DNA of 64,000 nucleotides from Halomonas sp. CH40 (GTDB lineage Bacteria; Pseudomonadota; Gammaproteobacteria; Pseudomonadales; Halomonadaceae). This document shows, piece after piece, positions 37,802 through 46,960 of the stretch (within the stretch, counting starts at the first letter, position 1; the number at the start of each line of letters is the position of its first letter). A program made the translations under genes and the position numbers. Location: the NCBI GenBank assembly GCA_041875495.1, contig CP112982.1, positions 2,108,001 to 2,172,000 of the forward strand, read 5' to 3'. The notes under the pieces were generated by a model. The model had not been told where the DNA came from. It saw nothing but the letters and a program-made list of their open reading frames with translations, and searched no databases.

Positions 37802-38023
37802 TCAGGCCAGCGCCTGAATACGGTCCGGGCGGAAACCCGACCAGTGATCTTCACCTGCCACAACCACCGGCAGCTGACGATAGCCCAGGGCTTCAACCTG
37901 TGCTTTGGCGTCATCTTCAGCGGTGATATCAATAACGGTGTACGCCAGGCCCTGCTTATCCAGCGCGCGGTAGGTCGCGGTGCATTGGACGCAGGCAGGC
38001 TTGCTATAAATCTGGATATCCAT
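37802..38023 (-). CDS. nrdH: Glutaredoxin-like electron donor NrdH
   Basis: 73-residue glutaredoxin-fold thioredoxin-like reductant for NrdEF. The redox site is CVQC in [17 protein letters not shown], and the C-terminal half has [21 protein letters not shown], the NrdH signature. AAGGA precedes the ATG. First gene of the nrdHIEF operon, directly downstream of the NrdR-like boxes. Confidence 0.96.
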   Translation of the reverse strand: MDIQIYSKPACVQCTATYRALDKQGLAYTVIDITAEDDAKAQVEALGYRQLPVVVAGEDHWSGFRPDRIQALA

Positions 38024-38060
38024 GGCTATTTTTCCTTTTCATCGCAGTGTTTTTCAGGTA

Positions 38061-38076
38061 GGGCATATCTAGTGCC
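38061..38076 (-). promoter_or_regulatory. NrdR-like box, promoter-distal copy
   Basis: GGGCATATCTAGTGCC resembles an NrdR box (ACAC-TATATATA-GTGT type), weaker than the copy at 38101. The centres are 40 bases apart, longer than the 31-32 common in E. coli. Confidence 0.35.
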
Positions 38077-38100
38077 TACCCTCTTTGAAAGGCACAACAC

Positions 38101-38116
38101 ATACTATATATAGCAC
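38101..38116 (-). promoter_or_regulatory. NrdR-like box of nrdHIEF
   Basis: A near-palindrome around CTATATATAG, about 85 bases before nrdH. It overlaps the likely -10 region of a promoter with TTGATT upstream. NrdR repression of RNR genes when dATP/ATP is high is the known role of such boxes. Confidence 0.5.
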
Positions 38117-38264
38117 ATGGAAAAATCAATTCAGGCATATGTGGTATTTTTAATCCACAGGTTATTGACAGCTATTACCCAATATTCTACCCAGCCGGTG
38201 CTTAGAGGCTGCCTCAGCCACCCACTTGGATATCCTTTCAGCACCTGTGTTTTTTTGTTTTTTT

Positions 38265-38307
38265 CCACAAAAAAACCGCCCCCTTTTCAGGGAGCGGTTT
38301 TTTGTGG
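38265..38307 (-). terminator. Intrinsic terminator of sodA
   Basis: A long stem: CCACAAAAAA-ACCGC pairs with GCGGT-TTTTTTGTGG around a CCCC/GGG core. It lies about 40 bases past the sodA stop, with long T runs beyond on the minus strand. It may also stop antisense transcription from the nrd side. Confidence 0.85.
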
Positions 38308-38345
38308 CGATCTCAGTATGAGGTGCCGTTATCGTCTGCGTTGGA

Positions 38346-38957
38346 TCAGGCGATAGCAGCCTGATAACGGCGCTCAACGTCTTCCCAGTTGATGACGTTG
38401 AAGAAGGTTTCAACGTAATCAGGACGCTTGTTCTGGAATTTCAGGTAGTAGGCATGTTCCCAAACATCCAGACCCAGCACAGGCGTATTGCCATGCATGA
38501 TCGGGCTGTCTTGGTTCAAGGTGTTCTCTACAACCAGTTTTTTCTCAGGTGTGACGGAGAGCCAGGCCCAACCGCTACCAAAACGACCAAGCGCCGCTTT
38601 CTTGAAAGCATCCTTGAACGCATCAAAGCCGCCAAGCTCAGCATCAATTGCCTTGGCCACATCGCCCTGCGGCTGACCGCCGCCATTGGGCGACATCATT
38701 TGCCAGAACATAGAGTGGTTGGCATGGCCGCCACCGTTGTTGATGACCGCCTGACGCTTTTCTTCAGGAACGCGATCAAGGTCAGCAATCAACTCTTCAA
38801 CCGGCACGTCTTCAAGGCCAGTGCCTTCAAGCGCAGCGTTCAGGTTGGTGACATAAGTATTGTGGTGACGCGAATGGTGAATTTCCATGGTCATCGCGTC
38901 AATATGCGGCTCAAGTGCATCATAAGCGTACGGAAGTTCAGGCAGTGTATGTGCCAT
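38346..38957 (-). CDS. sodA: Superoxide dismutase, manganese type
   Basis: Cytoplasmic dismutase converting superoxide to oxygen and peroxide. From ATG 38957 (AAGGAG upstream) it has 203 residues. Metal ligands: His in [12 protein letters not shown], His in [10 protein letters not shown], Asp and His in [14 protein letters not shown]. The Mn-type outer-sphere Gln is in LNQDSPIM, and Gly replaces the Fe-type Gln ([10 protein letters not shown]), favouring Mn over Fe. The frame begins three codons earlier (38966), too close to the ribosome site. Mn-type SOD beside a class Ib RNR fits an oxidative-stress/low-iron setting, though they are separate transcription units. Confidence 0.93.
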   Translation of the reverse strand: MAHTLPELPYAYDALEPHIDAMTMEIHHSRHHNTYVTNLNAALEGTGLEDVPVEELIADLDRVPEEKRQAVINNGGGHANHSMFWQMMSPNGGGQPQGDVAKAIDAELGGFDAFKDAFKKAALGRFGSGWAWLSVTPEKKLVVENTLNQDSPIMHGNTPVLGLDVWEHAYYLKFQNKRPDYVETFFNVINWEDVERRYQAAIA

Positions 38958-39106
38958 TGTTATCATCTCCTTGCGTGGCTTTTACGAATATCACGACGTT
39001 CACTAACATGTGTTGTTGCCAATGTCTGAACGCCCTGTCATCAATTCAATGCTAAAAATCTGTGTGTTACGAAACTATGTGCGGACTGTATGACAGTTTT
39101 TCAACC

Positions 39107-39112
39107 ATTATA
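39107..39112 (-). promoter_or_regulatory. Candidate -10 box of sodA
   Basis: An exact TATAAT on the minus strand, about 150 bases before the sodA ATG. The -35 region 17 bases further up is a poor match, so an activator may be needed. Confidence 0.4.
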
Positions 39113-39204
39113 GTCACAATTTTAATTTCGCAGCCCGATTTTGCCTTGCTGCATTGACCGAGTAATTTAATCAACTATTTGAAGTCTACCTAATTTTTCG
39201 GCCA

Positions 39205-39235
39205 GAAAAAAGCCGGCCCTCTTTGAGAACCGGCT
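39205..39235 (-). terminator. Intrinsic terminator of etfBA
   Basis: An AGCCGG/CCGGCT stem extended by CTC/GAG, then T5-6 on the minus strand, about 80 bases past the etfA stop. Confidence 0.8.
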
Positions 39236-39312
39236 AATCAGGCATTAACCTTTAGTCATGTCATACAGTGACCTGCAGGCCAGAAGCGGACAGGCCCGCT
39301 GAACCCAAGGGT

Positions 39313-40239
39313 TTACAGTTTGCTCTCAAGTTCCGGCAGCACCTCGAACAGGTCACCGACCAGGCCGTAATCAGCCACCTGGAAAATCGGCGCTTCTTCA
39401 TCCTTGTTGATCGCCACGATCACCTTGGAATCTTTCATGCCCGCCAGGTGCTGAATGGCACCGGAAATACCCACGGCAATGTACAGATCCGGCGCGACGA
39501 TCTTGCCGGTTTGCCCTACCTGCATGTCGTTGGGCACAAACCCTGCGTCCACTGCCGCACGGGAAGCCCCCATGGCAGCCCCCAGCTTGTCAGCAATGCC
39601 TTCCAGCAGTTTGAAGTTTTCACCGTTGCCCATACCACGGCCGCCGGAAACCACCACCTTGGCACCGCCCAACTCAGGCCGGTCAGATTTGGCCAGCTCT
39701 TCACCAATAAAGGTGGACTGAGTGTTTTCCACTACGATATCAACCGCTTCAATGCTGGCAGCACCACCGTCACCCACGCCATCAAAGGCGCTGGGGCGAA
39801 CGGTAATCACCTTGAGGGCGTCTTCGCTCTTGACGGTGGCAATCGCATTACCCGCATAAATGGGGCGCTTGAACGTATCAGCGCCTTCCACTGCTATGAT
39901 ATCGGAAAGCTGATTGACATCTTTCAGTGCGGCCAGACGCGGCAAGACGTTCTTGCCCGTGGTGGATGCAGAGGCCAGTACATGGGTGTAGTCATCCGCC
40001 AACGCCAGCAGCAGCTTGCCCATGGGTTCAGCCAGCTGATGGGCATAGACAGCATTATCGGCGACCCGCACCTTGCTAACCCCATCAAGTTTGGCCGCTG
40101 CGTCAGCCGCTGCCTGGACGTTTTCACCCGCCACCAGAACATCAATATCACCGCCAATTGCCTGGGCGGCGGCAATAACACTTGCCGTAGCGCCCGCCAG
40201 TTGACCGTCATGTAAATCAGCCAGTACCAGAATGCTCAT
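39313..40239 (-). CDS. etfA: Electron transfer flavoprotein alpha subunit
   Basis: FAD-binding subunit of the ETF dimer that collects electrons from acyl-CoA and other dehydrogenases and passes them to ETF-quinone oxidoreductase (41.5 kb). The 308-residue protein has the N-terminal domain [20 protein letters not shown]. The FAD-binding C-terminal half carries [43 protein letters not shown] and [12 protein letters not shown]. It follows etfB by 33 bases in the usual etfBA order. Confidence 0.97.
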   Translation of the reverse strand: MSILVLADLHDGQLAGATASVIAAAQAIGGDIDVLVAGENVQAAADAAAKLDGVSKVRVADNAVYAHQLAEPMGKLLLALADDYTHVLASASTTGKNVLPRLAALKDVNQLSDIIAVEGADTFKRPIYAGNAIATVKSEDALKVITVRPSAFDGVGDGGAASIEAVDIVVENTQSTFIGEELAKSDRPELGGAKVVVSGGRGMGNGENFKLLEGIADKLGAAMGASRAAVDAGFVPNDMQVGQTGKIVAPDLYIAVGISGAIQHLAGMKDSKVIVAINKDEEAPIFQVADYGLVGDLFEVLPELESKL

Positions 40240-40272
40240 GAATTCGGCTCCTATTTAAAGCACTTATATGAT

Positions 40273-41022
40273 TTAAAGTACTTTGGCTTCGTTTTTGAGT
40301 TTGTCGACCAGCTCATCTACCGAGGCGACCTTGACGCCTCCCTGGCGCTCGGCGGGCGGCTCAACGCTAACCAGGCTCACCTTACTGGCCAGCTCGACAC
40401 CCAGGTCTGCCGGTGTTTTGACATCCAGCGGCTTTTTCTTGGCCTTCATGATATCGGGCAGTTTGGCATAGCGCGGCTCATTCAGGCGCAGGTCAGTGGT
40501 GACAATGGCCGGCAGGGAAAGCTCGATGGTCTGCAGCCCCCCATCAATCTCACGGGTTACCTTGAGCTTTTCACCTTCTACGCTTACCTCGGATGCAAAG
40601 GTGCCCTGAGGCAGGTCGGTCAGCGCTGCCAGCATCTGACCCGTCTGATTGTTATCGCTATCAATTGCCTGCTTACCGAGCACGACAAGGCCGGGCTGCT
40701 CTTCTTCTACCAGTTTGGCGAGCGCCTTGGCAGCTCCCAGAGAATCAACCCGCTCATCGGTTTCAATATGAATCGCCCGGTCGGCTCCCAGCGCCAGCGC
40801 AGTACGCAACTGCTCTTGTGCTGCCTTGGGGCCAATCGTCACAGCCACCACCTCTGTCGCCACGCCTTTTTCTTTAAGACGTACGGCTTCTTCAACGGCA
40901 ATTTCACAAAACGGGTTCATGGCCATTTTGACATTGGTGAGATCAACATCGGATCTATCCGCTTTTACGCGAATCTTGACGTTGTAATCAATGACGCGTT
41001 TCACCGCGACGAGTACTTTCAT
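40273..41022 (-). CDS. etfB: Electron transfer flavoprotein beta subunit
   Basis: AMP-binding subunit of ETF. The 249 residues begin [20 protein letters not shown] and include [19 protein letters not shown] and the AMP-site signature [23 protein letters not shown] with [17 protein letters not shown]. The adjacent, divergent ETF-quinone oxidoreductase gene completes the electron path from beta-oxidation to ubiquinone. Confidence 0.97.
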   Translation of the reverse strand: MKVLVAVKRVIDYNVKIRVKADRSDVDLTNVKMAMNPFCEIAVEEAVRLKEKGVATEVVAVTIGPKAAQEQLRTALALGADRAIHIETDERVDSLGAAKALAKLVEEEQPGLVVLGKQAIDSDNNQTGQMLAALTDLPQGTFASEVSVEGEKLKVTREIDGGLQTIELSLPAIVTTDLRLNEPRYAKLPDIMKAKKKPLDVKTPADLGVELASKVSLVSVEPPAERQGGVKVASVDELVDKLKNEAKVL

Positions 41023-41467
41023 GGATTCCTCGCTTGGCTTTCTGGTAAGCCCTTACTGAAAAAGGGTGTTAGCAAACACTTGACCATTTTTAACAAGCAT
41101 AACGGCCACTATTTAATATTCATGCAAGCGTTTGATAGGTTCAACGCTAAAAAACCTTTTCAACATGCCACAACTGAACACAGTGCCACAAGACTCTATT
41201 ACCACTCTATGTCTACGTCCTTGGTATCAATCAAACGTGACTTCAGCTGCATCTCGATTCACCCCGCGCTATGCTGCCTGAATAATTCAGAGGTGACGTT
41301 GTACTCTTATTATGCCTATCATGACATAGAAGCTGAAGCAAACGACCGTTTAAAATTCAAGCTTATATTCATCTAACGTTATAATTTAACGGTTGTGACG
41401 ATTACCTCTCTCACAGCCAGACCGCCAGCACAGCCATACGTTGGGACTTGTTAAAGGAGATGCCACC
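41023..41467. other. Divergent promoter region etfB / etfQO
   Basis: About 445 AT-rich bases between divergent genes of one pathway, probably with back-to-back promoters. No small gene, repeat or clear operator was recognised. Confidence 0.5.
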
Positions 41468-43144
41468 GTGGAACATACTGAAGACACTCTCGAACGCGAT
41501 GTGATGGAATTTGACGTCGTGATTGTCGGCGCCGGGCCATCCGGGCTTTCCGCCGCCTGCCGCCTGATGCAGCAGGCCAATGCCGCCGAGCAGGAGCTGA
41601 CCGTCTGCGTGGTCGAAAAAGGCTCCGAAGTCGGCGCGCACATTCTCTCCGGCGCGGTGTTCGAACCGCGCGCCCTGGCTGAGCTGTTCCCCGATTGGGA
41701 AGAGCGCGGTGCGCCCTTGACCACCCCCGCTATCCGCGATGAAGTCCATCTGCTCAAGGATGCCGAGAAAAGCCAGCAGATCCCCAACGCTCTGGTGCCC
41801 AAGAGCATGCATAACACCGGCGGGGATATGGCCCGCTACGTGATCAGCGCCGGTAACCTGTGCCGCTGGCTGGGCGAGCAGGCCGAGCAGCTGGGCGTGG
41901 AAATCTTCCCCGGCTTTGCCGCCCAGGATGTGATCATCGAAGACGACCGCGTGCGCGGCATCCTGATCGGCGATATGGGCGTGGGCGCCGATGGCCAGCC
42001 CAAAGACGGCCATATGCCGGGCATGGAGCTGCGCGCCAAATATACCCTGTTTGCCGAAGGCGCCCGCGGGCATCTGGGCAAGCGCTTGATCAGCGAGTTT
42101 TCCCTCAATGCCGGCCGCGACCCCCAGCATTACGGCATCGGCCTGAAAGAGCTGTGGGACGTGCCTGCCGAGCAGCACGAGCCGGGGCTGGTGCTGCACG
42201 GCTCCGGCTGGCCGCTGGATAAAAACACCCACGGCGGCTGGTTCCTCTACCACGCCGAGAACCAGCAGGTGGTGGTCGGGCTGATTATGGATCTGTCTTA
42301 CCAGAACCCCTGGCTCTCGCCGTTTGACGAGTTCCAGCGCATGAAGCACCACCCGGTACTCAGCCAACACCTTGAGGGCGGCAAACGGGTGGCCTACGGC
42401 GCTCGGGCGCTGACCAAGGGTGGCCTGAACTGCCTGCCGAAAATGACCTTTGCCGGTGGCCTGCTGATTGGCTGCGATGCGGGCACCCTGAACTTTGCCA
42501 AGATCAAGGGCCTGCACACGGCGATGAAATCCGGCCTGGTAGCGGCGGAAAGCGTCTTTGAAGCCCTTCAGGCAGGCGATGAAGGCGGCCAGGAGCTGAC
42601 CACCTTCACCGAGAAGTGGGAAGCCAGCTGGGCCTACGCAGAACTCAAGGCCAGCGCCAGCTTTGGCCCAGCGATTCACAAATACGGCACGGTGGCGGGC
42701 GGTGCCTACAACTTCGCCAACCAGCTGCTGGGCAACAAGCTGCCCAACCTGCACGACACCACCACCGACCACGGTGCGCTGAAGCCAGCGGCGGAGTTCG
42801 AGAAAATCGACTATCCCAAGCCGGACGGCAAGCTGTCGTTTGACAAGTCGACCTCGGTGTTTCTATCCAACACCAACCACGAGGAAGACCAGCCCTGCCA
42901 CCTGAAGTTAAGCGACCCGGAACTGCCGATTCGCGATAACCTGCCCACCTACGCCGAGCCCGCCCAGCGCTACTGCCCGGCAGGGGTCTACGAAGTGGTG
43001 GAAGACGACGCTGGCAACCCGCGTTTCCAGATCAACTTCCAGAACTGCGTGCACTGCAAGACCTGCGATATCAAGGACCCGACCCAGAACATTACCTGGG
43101 TGGCCCCGGAAGGCGGCGGCGGGCCCAACTATCCTAATATGTAA
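41468..43144 (+). CDS. Electron transfer flavoprotein-ubiquinone oxidoreductase
   Basis: Membrane-associated FAD/4Fe-4S enzyme that oxidises reduced ETF and reduces ubiquinone. From the GTG at 41468 (AAAGGAG eight bases upstream) it has 558 residues. The FAD loop is VVIVGAGPSGLSAACRL, and GCDAGTLNFAKIKGLHTAMKSG is family-typical. The four cluster cysteines are in RYCPAGVYE and QNCVHCKTCDIKDPTQNI near the C-terminus. The frame also opens at a TTG nine codons earlier. It is divergent from etfBA. Confidence 0.96.
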   Translation: MEHTEDTLERDVMEFDVVIVGAGPSGLSAACRLMQQANAAEQELTVCVVEKGSEVGAHILSGAVFEPRALAELFPDWEERGAPLTTPAIRDEVHLLKDAEKSQQIPNALVPKSMHNTGGDMARYVISAGNLCRWLGEQAEQLGVEIFPGFAAQDVIIEDDRVRGILIGDMGVGADGQPKDGHMPGMELRAKYTLFAEGARGHLGKRLISEFSLNAGRDPQHYGIGLKELWDVPAEQHEPGLVLHGSGWPLDKNTHGGWFLYHAENQQVVVGLIMDLSYQNPWLSPFDEFQRMKHHPVLSQHLEGGKRVAYGARALTKGGLNCLPKMTFAGGLLIGCDAGTLNFAKIKGLHTAMKSGLVAAESVFEALQAGDEGGQELTTFTEKWEASWAYAELKASASFGPAIHKYGTVAGGAYNFANQLLGNKLPNLHDTTTDHGALKPAAEFEKIDYPKPDGKLSFDKSTSVFLSNTNHEEDQPCHLKLSDPELPIRDNLPTYAEPAQRYCPAGVYEVVEDDAGNPRFQINFQNCVHCKTCDIKDPTQNITWVAPEGGGGPNYPNM

Positions 43145-43222
43145 GTGCGAAGGGCCTAATAGATAAAACAGGTTTATAGGCAAGAATGGTCGGACATGCA
43201 AAACAGTCCAGAGAGAGTCAAT

Positions 43223-43241
43223 AGCCCCTCGCTGAGGGGCT
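43223..43241 (+). terminator. Hairpin after the ETF-quinone oxidoreductase gene
   Basis: AGCCCCTC / GAGGGGCT stem with a 3-base loop about 80 bases past the stop; only a short T run follows. Confidence 0.6.
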
Positions 43242-43383
43242 TAAACGCCTTTCCTGCCCCCTCCTCTCAAGCGCTCTTTTTTAATCTGGCTCTCTAACTG
43301 CCAGCATGTCTTTGTTTTCAAGAATGCTTGGTGGTTCTGGATTCACCCACGCTTGTCACATGCAGTCATCATGCTAATATGAA

Positions 43384-43398
43384 TGCATATAATATGCA
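43384..43398. promoter_or_regulatory. Perfect 15-bp palindrome before the FitAB-like genes
   Basis: TGCATAT-A-ATATGCA, about 45 bases upstream of the antitoxin ATG; a likely operator for autoregulation by the antitoxin-toxin complex. Confidence 0.6.
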
Positions 43399-43441
43399 GT
43401 TTATGCTGACGCATGCAAAAGAAGTGAAGGAGGTTTACGCC

Positions 43442-43696
43442 ATGGGCATGATGACTATCAGGAGTATCCCTGACGAGGTACATAATGCACTGAAGGCACG
43501 GGCTAAGCAGCATCACCGCAGCACCGAAGCTGAGGTACGGGCTATCTTGAAAGAAGCCACGCAGCCAGAAAACCGCCTCAAAATGGGCGATGCTCTAGCT
43601 GAGCTGGGTCGTAAGGTAGGACTTTCTAACCAAGACGTTGAGACCTTAGAGCAAATACGCGACAGGACACCTGCTGAGCCGATGAGGTTTGAATGA
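43442..43696 (+). CDS. FitA-like ribbon-helix-helix antitoxin
   Basis: 84-residue antitoxin from the ATG at 43442, with AAGGAGG eight bases upstream. MGMMTIRSIPDEVHNALKARAKQHHRSTEAEVRAIL is the FitA/VapB RHH domain, and the tail (GDALAELGRKVGLSNQD to PMRFE) is the toxin-binding part. The frame extends to 43328 over the palindrome and is rejected. Its stop overlaps the toxin start by four bases. Confidence 0.88.
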   Translation: MGMMTIRSIPDEVHNALKARAKQHHRSTEAEVRAILKEATQPENRLKMGDALAELGRKVGLSNQDVETLEQIRDRTPAEPMRFE

Positions 43697-44109
43697 TCGT
43701 TCTGGATACGAACATCGTTTCCGAGGCGATGAAACCCGAACCCAACCCAGCCGTAAGAGCCTGGCTTAACAAGCAGTCAGCCGAAACGCTGTACCTGTCC
43801 AGTGTTACGCTGGCTGAGTTGTTATTTGGCATAGCATCGATACCTAACGGCAAGCGCAAGGACATGCTAAGCGAGTCTCTGGACGGCCTCATGCTGTTGT
43901 TCAAGAACCGAATATTACCCTTTGACACCGATGCGGCCCGCAAGTATGCCGAGCTAGCGGTGGTCGCCAGAGCCGCCGGCCGCGGCTTCCCTACACCGGA
44001 TGGCTTTATTGCTGCCATTGCCGCATCAAAGGGTTATCAGGTTGCATCCCGTGATATGGCGCCATTTGAGGCAGCAAACCTAGATGTAATTAATCCTTGG
44101 GGAGGCTAA
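43693..44109 (+). CDS. PIN-domain toxin (FitB/VapC family)
   Basis: 138-residue PIN RNase. Acidic active-site residues: Asp in MIVLDTNIVSEAMKP, Glu in SSVTLAELLFGI, Asp in TPDGFIAAIA, and a late Asp in VASRDMAPF. All are present, so it is probably active. FitB-like enzymes cut RNA, and VapC relatives cleave tRNA or rRNA; the target here is unknown. It ends 30 bases before the convergent helicase gene. Confidence 0.88.
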   Translation: MIVLDTNIVSEAMKPEPNPAVRAWLNKQSAETLYLSSVTLAELLFGIASIPNGKRKDMLSESLDGLMLLFKNRILPFDTDAARKYAELAVVARAAGRGFPTPDGFIAAIAASKGYQVASRDMAPFEAANLDVINPWGG

Positions 44110-44139
44110 TCGAACGGATTTTGCTTTCAGTAAGCACTA

Positions 44140-46368
44140 TCAGGCCTGCTTGATATCCAGCACTTCAATCGGCGCCTGTCTGGCCACCAGACGACGCCTG
44201 CCTGCTTCGGCAAAACGCACGTCTATCACCGGATTGTCGGCGCTGCCTTCCACACTGGCAACTTCCCCTTCACCAAAGAAATGGTGGCGCAATCGCTGAC
44301 CTGGGTAATAGTCCGTGGCGGACGAATAGGCCGTGCTGCTTTCGGCAATATGCGGCGCCTGGGGGTTGGCCACAACCCGGATATCGTCGTGCCCGGCCAT
44401 CGCCAGATAGCGGCTGACGATAGTAGGCGATGTCACGCTTAATGGGTGTTGCGGGTCTTCTTGCGGCGCATCTTGCAGCTGTTTTGCCACGCGCATACAG
44501 TCCTGCCAGGCGCTTTCGGCAATAAAACGGCTCGGACGATGCTCGCCGCCATCATGCAGTAATAAAAGGGTCTGCTGCGCGCGGGTAATTGCCACATAGA
44601 ACAGCCGACGCTCTTCTTCCAGGCGGTCATCGTTCAGAGGGTTATCGCGGCTGTAATGGGGAAAATCCTCTTCATTTACACCGGCTACAGCCACCAGCGG
44701 CCACTCCAGCCCCTTGGCGCCATGCACAGTGCTGATCAGAACGCCATTGGCCTGATTTTCAACCGGCCGTTCCAGCAGTTCAATAAAGGCATCCGGATTT
44801 TGGACGCTATCAGCCTGCTCAATCAGCACATCCAACAAACGCACATCCTCTTCGCCTTTATCACGCCGCGCAGCGGCCCGTTTTAAGGTTTTCTCAGCAT
44901 CAATGCTGTCCACCACATGCTGCAACAGCCTGGAGGTGGACCACTGGCTTAGCCTGGGCAGCTCCAGCAGCAGCATCCAACGCTTTTTGAGGGTACGCCT
45001 CTGGCCAGGCTTGATATCCGCCAGAACAGCGGCATCACGCTGGGGCCACTGCTGGGTGCGAGTCAGCTCAAAAGCCAGCCGCTGCAAACGCTCACGGGCA
45101 ACAAAAGGCGTGGGTTGCGCCAGCAACAGAGTAACCAGCTCAGGGTCGTTAAGCAGGGCCGACTGGCGCGCCAACTTCAGGTAACCGGCCAGCGCTTGAA
45201 CCAGCGGCAAGCGAAATACAAAGCGGTCTTCTCGCTGCATACGAAACGGGATGCCAGCCTGTAGCAGTGCCAGCTGAACGGGTACCGACAGCGCCCAGCT
45301 GCGCACCAGCAGGCAGGCATCACTCAAAGGCCGCCCCTGAGATTTCCAGTCAAACAGGGTATCCAGCAACAGGCGGCTGCCCTGCGCTACGCGAATCTCG
45401 GTGGTTGGATTCCCTTCAGCCGCCAGGCAAAGCTGATCCGGGCGGCGCTGGTTGGCGTAAATGGCGTGATTGGCAGCCAGCGCCAGGGCATGGCCATGGC
45501 GAAAGGTGGTTGAGAGCGGGTAATCCGTTGCACTGCCAAAGGTCGCGGTGAAATTTTCCAGCATGGTATCCGGTCGGGCGCCCCGCCACTCATAGATGCA
45601 CTGATTGGCATCCCCTACCGCCATGACATCTGCCCGGCTGCCCGCCAGCACCGCCAGCAGGCGCTGCTGGGCAGTATTGATATCCTGATACTCATCAATG
45701 ATGACGTAATCCAGAAAGCCTTCCACCCGCTGGCGCAAACCCGCGTCTGCTTCCAGGGCGCGCAGGGGGCGGTAAAGCAGATCCGCATAGGTCATCACCC
45801 CTGCCTCGCGCAGCAGTATTTCTGAGGCCTGAAAGGCAGCGGGAAAGTAGTCGGTATCCGGTTCATAACCCAGCCGCTGGTGCAGCTCACCCGGCTCGGC
45901 CATCTCGGCTTTGACCAGCCCGCAGAAATGCGCCAATGCCTCAAGCCGCTCACCTTCCAGGGCAGCTTCCCGGCGCTCTGGCTGATGAAAAAGCACGTCT
46001 AGACTGGCCTGCTTGAGCAGACGCTCCAATTGCCAGTCAGCGGAGAGCAGGCGGCGTGGCTCAAGCGCTCGCCAACGGCTCAGGCTGTTGGTCAGACGAT
46101 AACCCAGGGAATGAAAGGTGCGAATGTCCGGCAGCGGCTGGCCCGGCTGCGCCATCTGTTGCAGACGGCGCTGAAAATCATCGCGTGCTGAGCGGTTGAA
46201 CATCAGCACCAGCATGCGTTTGGGTGCGACCCCTTGAGCCAACAGATACAGCACACGCGCTGCCATGGTGGTGGTCTTACCAGCGCCCGCCACCGCCGCC
46301 ACCCGGGCATGCCCACCCTGATGTTCTACTACCGCCTGCTGCTGTAGCGTCAGCGGCGTGTCCGTCAT
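44140..46368 (-). CDS. UvrD/Rep-family ATP-dependent DNA helicase
   Basis: Superfamily 1A helicase of 742 residues from ATG 46368: QQQAVVEHQGGHARVAAVAGAGKTTTMAARV (Q motif and Walker A), IDEYQDINTAQQ (motif II), GDANQCIYEWRGA (III), TTFRHG (IV), STVHGAKGLEW (V) and VAITRAQQTLLLLHDG (VI). A C-terminal SH3-like or Tudor-like segment is suggested by GQRLRHHFFGEGEVASVEG, as in UvrD/PcrA. It is neither UvrD nor Rep by length and core; a paralogue is likely. It follows the DUF1285 gene by five bases. The frame extends to 46431 inside that gene and is rejected. Confidence 0.88.
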   Translation of the reverse strand: MTDTPLTLQQQAVVEHQGGHARVAAVAGAGKTTTMAARVLYLLAQGVAPKRMLVLMFNRSARDDFQRRLQQMAQPGQPLPDIRTFHSLGYRLTNSLSRWRALEPRRLLSADWQLERLLKQASLDVLFHQPERREAALEGERLEALAHFCGLVKAEMAEPGELHQRLGYEPDTDYFPAAFQASEILLREAGVMTYADLLYRPLRALEADAGLRQRVEGFLDYVIIDEYQDINTAQQRLLAVLAGSRADVMAVGDANQCIYEWRGARPDTMLENFTATFGSATDYPLSTTFRHGHALALAANHAIYANQRRPDQLCLAAEGNPTTEIRVAQGSRLLLDTLFDWKSQGRPLSDACLLVRSWALSVPVQLALLQAGIPFRMQREDRFVFRLPLVQALAGYLKLARQSALLNDPELVTLLLAQPTPFVARERLQRLAFELTRTQQWPQRDAAVLADIKPGQRRTLKKRWMLLLELPRLSQWSTSRLLQHVVDSIDAEKTLKRAAARRDKGEEDVRLLDVLIEQADSVQNPDAFIELLERPVENQANGVLISTVHGAKGLEWPLVAVAGVNEEDFPHYSRDNPLNDDRLEEERRLFYVAITRAQQTLLLLHDGGEHRPSRFIAESAWQDCMRVAKQLQDAPQEDPQHPLSVTSPTIVSRYLAMAGHDDIRVVANPQAPHIAESSTAYSSATDYYPGQRLRHHFFGEGEVASVEGSADNPVIDVRFAEAGRRRLVARQAPIEVLDIKQA

Positions 46369-46373
46369 GCCAT

Positions 46374-46925
46374 TCACGGCGCCTCGCCAGCGGCAATCAC
46401 GCCCAGCACCTGCCAATGGCCGCCGCTCCACAGGCCAACGTCACAGTGCCCGTTGGCGCTCTCGCGGGTTTCAGCGGCATCAACCAGCTGATAATAGACA
46501 TTGCGGCTCAAACGCCCTGCGAGGCCAAAACGCACATTGACCTGAGGCACGTCCTCCCCTTCGGGCGTCGTTGTCACTTGCAGGACATGAGTTTGGTCCA
46601 GGCGCAATTGATCGCCGTAGTGGGTGGTTAGCCACCAGTCGCCATCGCGCTGGTCAGCATCAACAATCACAAAGGGGCAATCAGCAACCTCTATGCGCCA
46701 GCGTTCAGCCGGCGTCACCAGGCAGGTGCCTTCCGGGTCCTGACGCAACAGGCTTGCCAACATGCGTACCAGCTGTGGGCGAGTAAAGGGTCGGCCTTCA
46801 TGCAGCCATTGGCCATCTGCCTGGATAAGCAACGGCATATCGCCCAGCAACGGAGGATGCCACTGATCAAGCGGCGGGATTTCCGCTGCCCCATCACAAT
46901 GATGAAGGAGACGATCAATCTGCAT
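46374..46925 (-). CDS. DUF1285 family protein
   Basis: 183-residue soluble protein with PPLDQWHPPLLGDMPLLIQADGQWLHEGRPFTRPQLVRM at the front and a C-terminal half of mixed strands (WWLTTHYGDQLRLD). The family occurs widely in proteobacteria and is of unknown role. From ATG 46925 (GAGGTG upstream). In pseudomonads it also sits near tatD and pilZ. It is probably co-transcribed with the helicase downstream. Confidence 0.8.
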   Translation of the reverse strand: MQIDRLLHHCDGAAEIPPLDQWHPPLLGDMPLLIQADGQWLHEGRPFTRPQLVRMLASLLRQDPEGTCLVTPAERWRIEVADCPFVIVDADQRDGDWWLTTHYGDQLRLDQTHVLQVTTTPEGEDVPQVNVRFGLAGRLSRNVYYQLVDAAETRESANGHCDVGLWSGGHWQVLGVIAAGEAP

Positions 46926-46960
46926 GACGTTACACCTCGCTAACAAAAAGTGGCCTGGGA

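Noticed and set aside
40768..41376. 202-codon plus-strand frame over the etfB start
   Set aside because: Half antisense to etfB, half in AT-rich intergenic DNA; no ribosome site or family match.
41411..42772. 453-codon minus-strand frame
   Set aside because: Antisense to the conserved ETF-quinone oxidoreductase gene; mirror-frame artefact.
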